DNA of 64,000 nucleotides, taken from Arbacia lixula (lineage: Eukaryota > Echinodermata > Echinoidea > Arbacioida > Arbaciidae). Both the position numbers and the translations under genes were made by a program. Below the pieces are notes generated by a model. The model did no database searches. It worked only from the letters and a program-made list of their open reading frames with translations, and was not told where the DNA came from. Every line of letters starts with the position of its first letter. The first letter of the stretch is position 1. Below, piece by piece: positions 22,053 to 32,529 of this stretch. The stretch spans positions 62,001 through 126,000 of the forward strand of contig CAVLGW020000018.1 of assembly GCA_963669155.1 (NCBI GenBank). Reading direction: 5' to 3'.

Positions 22053-23101
22053 TATACAAATGATGCACAGGTTTGAGTGGGTCAGTAGGAATTGTGTACA
22101 CAAGGTAGCTCTGAATTGCCTGAACCCACCAGGCGAAGCCGAGTGGGTTTCGGGCAAAATTCAGAGCTACCGCGTGTACACAATTCCTACTGACCCACGA
22201 AATAAACCTGTGCATCTCTGTTTGATAGAATGGGCCCCAAAATCTAATAAAAAAGGGAAAAATCTCTGTCAACCTCATTTACCATATGCATGGAAAAATC
22301 ATGCGTCCGGTAATTACCGGATGCATGGTTTTGACAAAATCATGCATCCGGTAATTACCGGATGCATGGTTATTGACCAATCAGATTGCAGAGATCCATC
22401 TTCATCATCAATGATCATCAATGATTGGAATCATCAAAATCTGCCAAGACTAAAACTTATTGACTTTTCACATAGAGAAGTGTCCAAATAACACAGCTAA
22501 AATATGAGATGATTTTCTCCATAGACCATGTCAGGTGGAGAAATAGAGTCTGCATGTATAGAACTACCAAGTTCATCACGCTTTTATTTGATAACAATCA
22601 TTTAAACGACGTAGTCATATCAGAAAAGACAGATTTACTGCGAATGTCCAGGGTGGCATTGAGTGCCCATGAACGTACTCGCAATGCACGTTAATGGGCA
22701 AATCACCGCAGCAACGTCTCACACAGTGCTGCGACAGCGTAGAATTCAGTCATGAGTTTGTCCTCTTCTCCGTTCGAAATATACAAATTAACGTGTTTCA
22801 CCTCTGCAAAGCGTTTAAATGTACAACATGAGTATTCGATGCTTTGAGTTGAATTTGTACTTACTGAAAGCGTCTGAATCGTCCAAAATTTGTTTCAATT
22901 CTTCATCTATCGGAGTTTCTCGTGATTCGTGGGTGCCGCCATTAGCATAAGCAACATTGGTATCGATCATGTTAATTCTCGGTATCGCGATATCGTGTTG
23001 ATATCGTGTTGATATCGCGTGCTGCCAGTAAAAAAAAAATTACACGGCAATTACGGGTAATTAACCAATCAGATTGCAGAGATTCTGACACCCATTCTAT
23101 A
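22053..23101 (-). mobile_element. 1.05-kb non-autonomous element (TATAGAATGGG end), copy 1
   Basis: Bounded by TATAGAATGGG on one end and CATTTGTATA on the other. The same sequence with both borders occurs at 56748-57740 with unrelated flanks. The interior has no transposase. One end is a foldback of two roughly 70-bp arms (22061-22218: GATGCACAGGTT, GGGTCAGTAGGAATTGTGTA). Two copies of a 28-bp palindrome, one with a mismatch, lie at 22300-22368. The open frames through it encode no recognisable domain. It interrupts a Penelope-like gene. Confidence 0.85.
22341..22368. repeat. 28-bp perfect palindrome
   Basis: The half-site CATGCATCCGGTAA is followed by its exact reverse complement. A copy with one mismatch lies at 22300-22327 and another in the second element copy at 57467-57494. 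Confidence 0.9.
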
Positions 23102-23300
23102 ATACATGCTGTTATTACCTGCTCCTTCACGTCATCAGCTGAATGGCCACCCTGGTTGAAATGAGCAGCTACTAGCAGTCTGGGAGTCCGCAGTTTGACA
23201 GACCGGAGATGCATCGTTATTCTGTCGGCCAGTCTGCGCTTAGTCGTACCGATATAAAATTGGTCACATCGTGAGAAGCAGATAGAAATACATGGAGTGT
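23095..23300 (-). pseudogene. Penelope-like GIY-YIG endonuclease, part 1 of a split gene
   Basis: The minus strand reads CISICFSRCDQFYIGTTKRR, LADRITMHLRSVK and VAAHFNQGGHSADDVKEQVI, matching the GIY-YIG core (here ISI...FYIG) and the following Arg/His motif of Penelope-like elements. The frame then enters the 1.05-kb insert. The continuation is found at 21955-22052. Confidence 0.75.
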
Positions 23301-23301
23301 C

Positions 23302-23962
23302 AGTCTCCCGGGTCAACATATACCCAACAATGACAGATAGGCCCGCAACAAACGACTCCCTCAGCACTAAAGGTAGGCCTACATATAGAATTACCAGTGT
23401 GAGATACACAAAAGTAACGGCCACTACATGAGATCCGTGAACTAGCTTACGTACACCGTAGATACACGTTAATTCACGTGTACGTACACAGGACATACTA
23501 GTAAAAGAAGTCCTTACTTGCACTTAGATCCTGACCAATCAAATCTTGCGTTACAAAACACTGTTTGGTGCGTGCTGGGGGTGGGGGTGTAAAATCCCAC
23601 CGCCCTGATGTCCGCAGCGCGAGAATTATCCATGGGAATACAGTGACGGTGACAAAAACGCACAAAATAAAAATCCTAATATCAACAGTCTATCATATTA
23701 GAGTGTAAGGAACGTTGTTATCAGCTTAATCATAAGCAATAGTTGAATTTAAAACATGTAGATTTTAAACATGCAGAATAGGTAACGCTACACCACTGTA
23801 AAGCGACATCTTGTATTCCACAGTATGATAACTTTTTTAAGAGAATATTGTGGTTCATGATATGAAATGCAATTTTAAAATTTACCTTTTAGGCCTAGTG
23901 TAGTTTTCCCATTATCCAACAATCTCAAGAGGGTACTTGTTAAATTAATATCCTATATTTTT
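23302..23962. other. Spacer, nothing recognised
   Basis: May include more of the decayed Penelope-like element upstream of the GIY-YIG domain, but no motif is clear. Confidence 0.35.
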
Positions 23963-25233
23963 ATGCCTCAGCCACGAAGTGGCCGGAGGCATTATGTTTT
24001 CGGGTTGTCCGTCCGTCCGTCCGTACGTATGTCCGTACGTATGTCCGTCCGTCCGTCCGTCCCGAATCCGTTTAGGCAATATCTTGAGAACCGTGAACCA
24101 GATATGCTTCAAACTTGGTACATGTGTGTATTGCATAAAACCAATGAAGTGTGAATTGGGGTCAAATCTGATTGAGGTCAAAGGTCAAAAGTCAATGAAC
24201 ATTGTGAAAAATTGCCAAAATTGACCTTTTTTCACAGTAAATCCAAATCCATGGATACAATTCCCATTAAACATGGTACAAAGATGGATCACTACTTGGA
24301 GCTGGACTAGTGACATTTTGTTAAAATTCCTGAAAGTTTAGAGGTCAAAGGTCAATGAACTTTGTGAAGAATTGCACAAATTTGACCTTTTTCACAAATA
24401 ATCCAAGTCCAAGGATGTAGTTCTCATTAAACACGGTACACGGATGGATCACTACTTGGGGATAGACTGATGAAATTTTTCATAAATCCAAATCCAATGG
24501 TACATTACCAACTAAACATGGTGCAAAGATGGATCACTACTTAGGGCGAGACTGGTGACACTTTTGGTGAAATTTCTCACAGGTCAGAGGTCAAAGGTCA
24601 ACGCACTTTGCCAAAAATTACCTAAAAATTGCCCCCAAAGTGATATTTTTCAAAGTAAATCCAAATCCAATGTTACATTACCAACTAAACATGGTGCAAA
24701 GATGGATCACTACTTGGGGTAGACTGGTAACTTTTTGGTGAAATTTCTCAGAGGTCAAAGGTCAATGCACTTTGCCAAAATTGGCTATTATTCACATTGA
24801 ATCCAAATCTAATGATTCAATTTAAACAAACATGGTACAGAGATGTGTTACTTCATGAAGGTAGACTGGTGAAAGTTTCGGTAAAATTCCTGAAAGGTCA
24901 GAGCTCAAAGGTTTATGAACTTTACCAAAATTTGCTGAAAATTGCCCACAAATTGATACTTTTCACAATAAATCCCAATCCAATTATGCATTTGAAGAAA
25001 GCATGGTACAAGAATCACAAGGATACAAGGATGGATTTAGACAGACTGGTTAGGTTGGAAGTCAAAGAAGTAAGAGGTCAAAGGTCAAATGAACATTGCC
25101 AAACTTCGTTAAACATAGAAAAACAGAATAAATGATATTTTCATTTCACATAGGAAATCATCACTGGAACATTTCCAACCAAACAGATTTTCTGAAAATA
25201 ATCTAAATAGAGCTAGCAAAGAGGCGGAGGCAT
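23963..25233 (+). mobile_element. ATGCCTC-ended element with (CCGT)n and AGGTCA repeats
   Basis: The left end ATGCCTCAGCCACGAAGTGG folds with CCGGAGGCAT; the right end has GAGGCGGAGGCAT. A CCGT/ACGT minisatellite (24008-24061) follows the left end. The interior has degenerate units of about 140-190 bp with ATGGATCACTACTTGG and AGAGGTCAAAGGTCA. The architecture is the same as at 15933-16913, though the ends differ. No transposase is present. Confidence 0.8.
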
Positions 25234-25309
25234 ATTTATCGACTGCGTGGCAGTCGAATTGCTCTAGTTGTACTCTATTTCTTATAAAAGCAATATTGAT
25301 TTTGGTGCA

Positions 25310-25830
25310 GTATTTTACTAACCTCTAGACCATCTATTAATATAAGTGACCAATTCTAAACGTTTTCTCCTTAGAACTGGCAATATTGTGGATAGGCCTA
25401 TAATTTCCCGGACCATTTTTAACATCATCAAGAAAATTACTTTCTTGTACTGATACATTAAAAATTGTGAGTCAAAATTTGGTGCAATTATGTAGCTTGC
25501 AGAATATTTTATCAGTCGTTCAGATATCATACCAATATCCACACTTTACGGGTAGCATGTAGGTGAAGCATTATTTCATGTTTTGTCACTGGCTTTCAAA
25601 ATAAAAGATATCTTTTACTAATACACCAAATAAGATTTACAATCCTTACCGATTACTGGTATGTCATCTGCTAGATTTGGTCTTACAATTTCGAAGAAAC
25701 TTATCAAATTCAGAAGCAATTTCAGAATCATCACACAAAATCGATTCGTTGATGGTTTTCCATGCTTTATTGGTATCATGTTTGTCTTTTTCAAAAACAT
25801 CCTAATAATATTTAGGTGTAATGTTTAAAA
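25310..25830 (-). pseudogene. LINE reverse-transcriptase fragment (decayed)
   Basis: In broken frames the minus strand gives a linker region (KAWKTINESILCDDSEIASE and FEIVRPNLADDIP) and then an RT-like piece (GLSTILPVLRRKRLE), resembling the K-x-W-x-x-I-N, G-P-x-L-A and S-x-L-P-V-L-S-K segments of CR1-group polymerases. A similar linker occurs at 36930-37170. Confidence 0.6.
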
Positions 25831-25842
25831 AGAACTTATGCT

Positions 25843-26040
25843 CAATTCAATTCAAGTTTATTGGGCATAAGAAAAAAAAACATACAAAAACGAATAACTG
25901 CAATGACAATAAAATGCGAGGGCTAACCGAGAAGAGCAAGCACCTATACGGGCCGGTTAACCTTTTAAACATGTAACATGCAGAATACAAACAGAAGAAG
26001 AACAAATCAAACAACAATTAAACATGAGGTTTACAGGTAT
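25843..26040 (-). mobile_element. LINE 3' end with (TTGAA)n-type tail
   Basis: On the minus strand AATAAACTTGAATTGAATTG ends the block, the same style of tail as the complete LINE at 50.57 kb. The body upstream is a non-coding 3' UTR. Confidence 0.6.
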
Positions 26041-26566
26041 ACCTGAAAGATTTGATAAAAGAAGAAATCACTTGAGTATAAAAGCAATGATAAATAATAT
26101 TTTGTACTTTTATCATTGGCCCAACCAACGTAATAATCTTAGTTAATGTTTGTATTAATTAGGCTGTCTTTAAGTGGGTGCTTCAATGAATGATATAATG
26201 GCAGACCTGTAATGTGTTTTGGATTGAAATTTCATACCTTAGGACCATGGTGAATAATAGATGATGATTCAAGCGAGCTTCAGACCCCCCATAATGATAT
26301 TTGTTACCATTGCAGGTATTATACTTCTGTGTCTGGGAATTTAATTAAAATAAGTTATCAAAACATCGGGGTAACACTCCGTATAAATATCTGAACATAC
26401 AATTAGCCATTTGAAATGTTTGTATATGGAAATATTTGACACTGACAATGCTTGAAATATTGGCGCAAATGATTACAATAGTATAGATACGGCAAGATCC
26501 TGCTACTATACATCATAAATACAATTTTTCTACAAGAGAGTACCTTTAAGTTTGTATATCATACCT
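26041..26566. other. AT-rich spacer, nothing recognised
   Basis: No repeat family or coding segment was identified. Confidence 0.35.
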
Positions 26567-27300
26567 GCATGAATACCAGGACTTTAAAGAATAAACATAA
26601 ACAACTTGACCTCCGTTCACTCGTTCAGAGTTTCAGCATTGATGTTATTGCAATTCAAGAACACAGAATAGTTCATGATTGCCACAGTGAAGTTCAATAC
26701 GAAAACTTGACTGATGGATATCAACTTATTACCCTCTCAGCATGGGGAAAAACTAGTGGTGCTGCCGTAGGTGGAGTTGGTGTTCTTCTCAGCCCATTTA
26801 CAAGAAAAGCACTATTATCTGTAGGCTATATTTCATCAAGGATTATGAAAGTTGAAAGGAAACCCTAACACTACAATCCTAGTGGAATATGCACCTACTA
26901 ATGTCACTGATGGGCAGGAGGTTATAGATTACTACAACTCAAGGAATGATACTACTAAGGAAGTACCAGCACAAAACTTCTTTAGTGCTGCTTGGTGACT
27001 TCAATGCCAGATTTGGAAGTGACTCAGCAAATTTCACATACCATGATAATACCATGGTGAACAACTGCTGGAAAACGTTCTTGGAAACAACATGGTTATT
27101 ACCAACACTACTTTCCAAAAGAAGAAATCCAGACTGGGACTTGTGAATTACTAAGTAGTTACAGAGCCCAACTGGAAAATGGAGAAACAGCGTGATTTAT
27201 TCTGTAGCGTATAACTCATTTTCCAGTATTGGTTCTAATCAAAGAAATGTCACAGCACAAATTCGTCTCAGTCGGCGTGCAAGCAATAAATAATATCCCA
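26567..27300 (+). pseudogene. LINE APE-type endonuclease fragment
   Basis: NTRTLKNKHKQLDLRSLVQS and IDVIAIQEHRI begin an endonuclease domain (the Q-E motif). After a frameshift near 26865 come ILVEYAPTNVTDGQEVIDYY, VLLGDFNARFGSD (catalytic GDFN) and, after another break, YNSFSSIGSNQR, where the usual S-D-H is altered. At least three frames are used, so it is dead. The polymerase is absent, and sequence after 27300 is unrelated. Confidence 0.82.
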
Positions 27301-27419
27301 AGGAAGTAAAATATGACTGAAATAAACGAACTTCACACCCCGAATTGCAAGAAAGATACTCAGTTGAAGTCAGCCGAAAACGAAATAATGGACGTTTTTC
27401 AGCAGGCTCGTTTGAAGGG

Positions 27420-27690
27420 TTCGAACCTTATTTCGTTTTCGGATTAACGAACCTTCGGAAGAACGAACCTTATTTCTTTTTCGGACAAACGAACCATCGG
27501 AATAACGAACCTTATTTCTTTCTCAGACTAACGAACCTTCGGAATAGCGAACCTCACCTTGTTTTCGGACTAACGAGCCTTCGGAATAACGAACCTTCGG
27601 AATGGTGAACCTTCGGAATAACGAACCGTCGGAGTATTCGAACCTTGGGAATAACGAACTTTCGGAAAAACGAGTGCTTCCCGATTTGTT
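27420..27690 (+). repeat. TTCGGAATAACGAACC tandem repeat, array 1
   Basis: About a dozen variants of TTCGGAATAACGAACCTT (also ATTAACGAACCTT, TATTTCTTTTTCGGACAAAC) in tandem. Same family at 32885-33010 (reverse), 33790-33945 and 41845-42030. Confidence 0.92.
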
Positions 27691-27804
27691 AAGCCAGTGT
27701 CAATCTGGAGTTCGTCCTTTACATTGAAATACAACAGCATTGATTGATGTTCATTACTATATATTGATTAATATTGATAATGGGTATATTGATTCGGTAT
27801 GTGT

Positions 27805-28115
27805 AAAGCTACCTAGAATTATATTGGGTATGTTAGACAAATTAAGAAATATTTACCGAAACAATTTTTGATTCTGCTATATAATGATGCATTTCTGCCA
27901 TTATGGCTTAATTATAAGGTGAACCTCAGCTAAGGTGTGATTTTGAAAGTACAGCGTCATCAAAATCGATATGCTGGCTTGATTCTGAATGCTGATTTTC
28001 TTACACCTCACTTGTTAATGTTGAAACGGCTAAACTGACAATCTGTTTTTCATAGTTAATTATAAATTTTGTTGGTATATGTTTAAAGTTGTAAATGGAC
28101 TTTCACAGCTGTCTT
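27805..28115 (+). pseudogene. LINE polymerase C-terminal fragment
   Basis: Pieces YVRQIKKYLPKQFLILLYND, VQRHQNRYAGLILNADFLTP, HLLMLKRLN and YMFKVVNGLSQLS follow the order of the C-terminal region of CR1-group polymerases, with stops and a frameshift between them. It is followed directly by the start of the next LINE fragment. Confidence 0.68.
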
Positions 28116-30070
28116 ATGCTCCATGCACATCCGGAAACCTAAACCTATGAAGATACAAATTCGAACTAGGAAAATGCGAAATATTGATATTGATGCATTT
28201 CGGCAATACATCCTTTCATCTGAACTTTACTCATTCTCATCTGACAATGTAAACGAATACGTTGATCAGTTTGAGAATACAGTCTCTTCCCTTCTCGACA
28301 AACATGCTCCCGAAGTTATGCACACAACCACAAGTCGTCCTGAATCGCCGTGGTATTGTGATGATCTCCGTCAACTCAGGTGAGAACTGCGAGGACTGGA
28401 GCGAAAGGCATTCCCTCATGGATTGGCAACTGATCGTGACAACTTCCGAAAAGCTGTCCATCGTTACAGTAAGTGCCTACAGTCTGCAAAGAGCCAGTAT
28501 CACCGTGATCAGCTCAGAAATTGTACAACACGAAAACTGTTCAGGAAAGATGAACAGTTGACACAACCGATCACTTCTGCAATAGTACCTAAAGCAATTG
28601 GTAATGGTGCTGGATCAATAGCAGAACGCTTTGCTGAGTGTTTCACTGAAAAGATAGAGAACATGACAAATGAGCTGGCACTTTCTGAGCAGACTACTAC
28701 AAGCGAACCTGAGTTTCTTGAAAAGCCATCTACGTATACGTCAATGTTCAGATACTTCAGAACTGTTACAAGTGAAGAAGTCCGTAATGCCATTTTGAAA
28801 TCCTCCTCAACGACATGCGATCTCAACCCCATTCCAACTCTTTTTCTTAAAAATTTCCTAGATGAACTAGTTCCAATTATGACAACAATTGTTAATGATT
28901 CGTTTGTAACTGGATGCATCCCTGATAAATTTGAATGTGCTAATATTTTGCCCAAACTGAAAGGGAACTCTTTGAGTGCAGAAGAGCTTAAAAATTATCG
29001 TCCAATCGCTAATCTGAAATTCTTTGCCAAGATCGTTGAAACTCTTGCAGCTTCCCAGTTACAAAATTATCTTCAAGAAAATAATTTGTATGCAAAATTT
29101 CAGTCAGGTTATCGTCAGTTCTACAGTGTCGAAACTGCTCTGCTTAGAGTCACAAATGATATATTGCTGTCTTTTGACAAAGGTAAGGAAGTTATCCTTA
29201 TAGTGTTAGATTTTTCAGCTGCTTTCGACACCATAAGACCTGACATTCTTTTAAATCGCTTAGAACACACATTTGAAATCTATGACCATGCTTTGAAGTG
29301 GTTCCAATCATATTTTTATGATCGAAGTCACTGTGTTGTTATTGGGAATGAACGATCATCTATCCACCCTTTCAATCAAGGCGTTCCGCAAGGATCAGTA
29401 TTAGGACCGACTTTGTTTACACTTTATAGTTCTCCACTGGAATCCATAACTGATAGATATCATACCCAAAAGATGTTTTATGCCGATGATACGCATCTTT
29501 CACGATTTCACGAAATCGAGTAATTGTGACCCTACCACTGAAATTTTGAATTGCATACAAGCAATCAAACAATGGTCAGGAAAAATTCAGAAAAAATAGG
29601 AAAAATTCGAAATTATTTGAATAAACCTTCAACTGAAAAACTAATCCATGCATTTGCTCTCTGTCATATTGATTTCTGTAACAGCCTGATTTTGGTTTAC
29701 CACAGCGACAAATAATGAAACTACAGACTATCCAAAACTCTGCTGCAAGATAAGTTACTCAAACACGAAAATATGAATCAATAACCCCTGTACTACGAGA
29801 CTTACATTGGCTTCCTGTTCATTCTTGTATTTCTTTCAAGTTATTAGTTTTTGCATATGAATGCTTCGATGAGATAGCTCCAGCATATTCGACCAAACGA
29901 TTAACTTTGCATCAGACTACACGTACTCTAAGATCAAGCACAAAGCAACTGTTTGCTATCCCTCCTGTTCTTACCAAAACAATTTGTTTTTATTGTATGC
30001 TGGCCCCTTGGTAGATGGGTTGCTTAATTCAAATTGCAACTCCGTTGAAATAAAGCGTTAATAAGTGAAA
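28116..30070 (+). pseudogene. CR1-like LINE: linker, reverse transcriptase and C-terminus
   Basis: The linker (KIQIRTRKMRNIDIDAFRQY, SPWYCDDLRQL) is followed by a frameshift near 28385 and a 366-codon open frame (28423-29523) with RT motifs: NYRPIANLKFFAKIVE, LDFSAAFDTI, GVPQGSVLGPTLF and the catalytic FYADD. The frame ends about 20 residues after FYADD. A C-terminal region follows after an internal deletion (HAFALCHIDFCNSLI, ITPVLRDLHWLPVHSCISFK) to an AATAAA-type tail near 30065. The endonuclease is missing. It is a 5'-truncated, frameshifted and internally deleted copy. Confidence 0.88.
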
Positions 30071-30299
30071 TAAATAAAAATACAAAACTTTCGCCTGTTC
30101 TTTCAATGGAAGAGATTGTTACTTTCAGTCATTAAACAGCAATACGAATGCGCATGATGCCCCGTGAAGTTTGTGTGACATACACATTAAAATAAGCATT
30201 CAACAACTTGAGCATGTTAGACATAATAGCAATATTGCACACTAGTTTGCACTTGCCTACATGTAGGTCTTGTTGGGTTTTTGCTCCTATTTTGAACTT

Positions 30300-30428
30300 G
30301 TATTATCAGTCATGCTTGCATTTGACTACGTTGGGCAAGTAACATAGATATATATGTAAATATAGATATATACATAGTATCGATATATCCATATATATAT
30401 TTACATATATGTATACAGATATCTATAC
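30300..30428. repeat. TA-rich low-complexity sequence
   Basis: Repeated TATATAT/GATATATACATA tracts. Confidence 0.75.
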
Positions 30429-31804
30429 TTAAAGGTGATATTCATAGAAAATCCAAAAATATGAAGATATTCATATCTACAGAAAGCTTATAAGCCATAC
30501 AATGAGCTTAGATGACCTTCAAATAATATATCACTTCCCAAAAAGCAAAATTAGGGTGAAAACAATCACCCTATTCGCTGGGACAAATTTGCCCTACGTC
30601 ATCCGAAACGGCCTTTAGTTATGACGTAAGAAACGGGAAGCGTGGCTAGTGTGCCACTTCCGGGTATCGAGTAGAATGCATGTATTACATTGTAAGGCTG
30701 AAAACACAGCTTCAACCTATGTGTTATTTTCCCTTACTACAGAATAAATTATAATGCAACATCGTGTGTAAGTTACTTATTATTAATATATTTATCTTGA
30801 TATTCTAAGAAATGTCATATTTGTGAAATAAAAAGGTTGAAAAATGGAGAAAAAAAGTAAAACTATGGCTTTGTACAGCAAGCCTGCATACTATGGGGCG
30901 ATTTTTACCACCATGTAGTTTCAATTTGCATGACATATCAGTCGGAGACTTCGCCTCTTCCACTATGGAAAAAAAACAGTTGGTTTTGATTTAATCATTA
31001 TTATGAATAAAATAAGATTCAAACCAATCGAAGAATAAAAATAGTCGATCGTATCATGGCTAGATTAGCTGGAGAAATCGAGGCGATTCTGCTGGTGTTG
31101 AAAATCACGGAAGTACGAACGCAAGTTGAGAAACGGAGATGTTTCGAACGAAAATGTGCAATCGCCAAATAAGTGCACATTTTGTCTAATTTTGCTTCCG
31201 AAAATCTTACATTTTGTTTGCTAATGCGTAAATAGATAATAAATCGCGCATCCAACCTTCGATAACGCGCACTGAGCAGAAATACGCGGGGGCCGGTTTC
31301 AACGGTAGGGGCCGGTTTGGGAACCACTTATACATACAGCTTAGCTGTCAAGCTAAAGCCGGCGAAAAAGTTGAGTTGTAAACAGTTTTTTTACGGATAT
31401 ATTGTCACTTTTTCAATGCCAATAATGACATGAATATTGACATCAGGATATTTTTCAGGACGGGAGAGGACAAATGTATGTAAGATATTGACTATTCAGG
31501 AAATATTTCATCGTTTTGAGAGAGTGGAACTGACATCCACTCTATGAACATTTGTGTGTAGATTGCAGTTAGTCTCTATAGCTGCGTGAAGCATATCCCG
31601 GCTGTGACGTACGCACAAAGCCGCTCTCCCTTCAGGCGATTTCGCAGGTCACGAGGGAGTCAATTTAGTGAAGTTTGATTTTCATAAAACACAAAACTGA
31701 ACACTTTCATGGCATGTTAGCTGCATAAATTGCTTTAATAACTCATTCAAATATAAAATAACCTATATTGATTTGATTTCATTTCCTATGAATATCACCT
31801 TTAA
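30429..31804. mobile_element. PiggyBac-like non-autonomous element flanked by TTAA
   Basis: TTAA at 30429 and at 31801 flank a 1,368-bp segment with terminal inverted repeats AGGTGATATTCATAG...CTATGAATATCACCT (15 bp perfect, then A/G differences). TTAA target duplication is characteristic of piggyBac-type transposition. No transposase frame is present; a 102-codon frame inside (31019-31327, minus) has no recognised domain. Two GTGACGT/CTACGTCA-type sites lie near 30596 and 31604. Confidence 0.8.
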
Positions 31805-32529
31805 CATATTTTATATGAGAAATAAACATATGTGTACTAAACATATTCTATATGATATATAAAGTCTGTTATATTATAACAAATCAAACATGTATTGTCT
31901 TGCATTTTCTGCACCTTGGCTACTGGGGACTAATGCAGTTAGGCTTACCTGTTTTGTTGTCCTTCTAAATTCTTCCAGAAAATTTTCTCGCAGTCTTACA
32001 TAGTTACATAGTTATATTTGTCGAGGATCTCAGGTAATGGTACTATGTACTATTAATTTAGTATTAATATTTTCTACAGGAATTTCACTTTACTCATGTT
32101 GATCTTTAGAGCCTGCTTCATTCAATAGTAAGCTTAATATGAATACAAGTGATTCTTGAAATATTATTGTTAAGGTAGGTTTATGACCAAAGTGTTGAAC
32201 ATATTTCTTTCTCCCGTGTATTCATTTAATAATTTCGTTTTACATCTACATTTTCAGCGCCATCGCAACCTATGATGTTAATCTATACCAACATATGTGT
32301 CCGTTTATACATGTATACAAATACATTTATATGTAGTATACAAATAATCCATGATTATGAGGAATTTTTTTGGAATCTATTTACTAATGTAATTATACAT
32401 TTACAAGTACATGTAGTAGTGTATAATTAGAGCAATTACGTACAATTGAATACGATCGTCTTGGAAGCAGTATGCAATAATATTTACATGTAGAGTTTTA
32501 AAACTTCAATCCTGAGGGAAGTGTCACTT
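31805..32529. other. AT-rich spacer, nothing recognised
   Basis: No gene. A donor-like GCTTACCTG sequence near 31950 (minus-strand CAG|GTAAGC) resembles the microexon modules but has no acceptor giving an in-frame length. Confidence 0.35.

Noticed and set aside
22060..22491. 143-codon frame resembling another at 57428-57733
   Set aside because: Both are translations of the foldback end of the 1-kb element. The similarity is at DNA level and there is no protein domain.
27345..27608. 87-codon frame with repeated FGLTNLRNNEPYF-like units
   Set aside because: It is simply the translation of the TTCGGAATAACGAACC minisatellite.
31946..31970. Another microexon-like donor near 31950
   Set aside because: The available acceptors give 13, 16 or 23 nt, none in frame, and the upstream block is not conserved.
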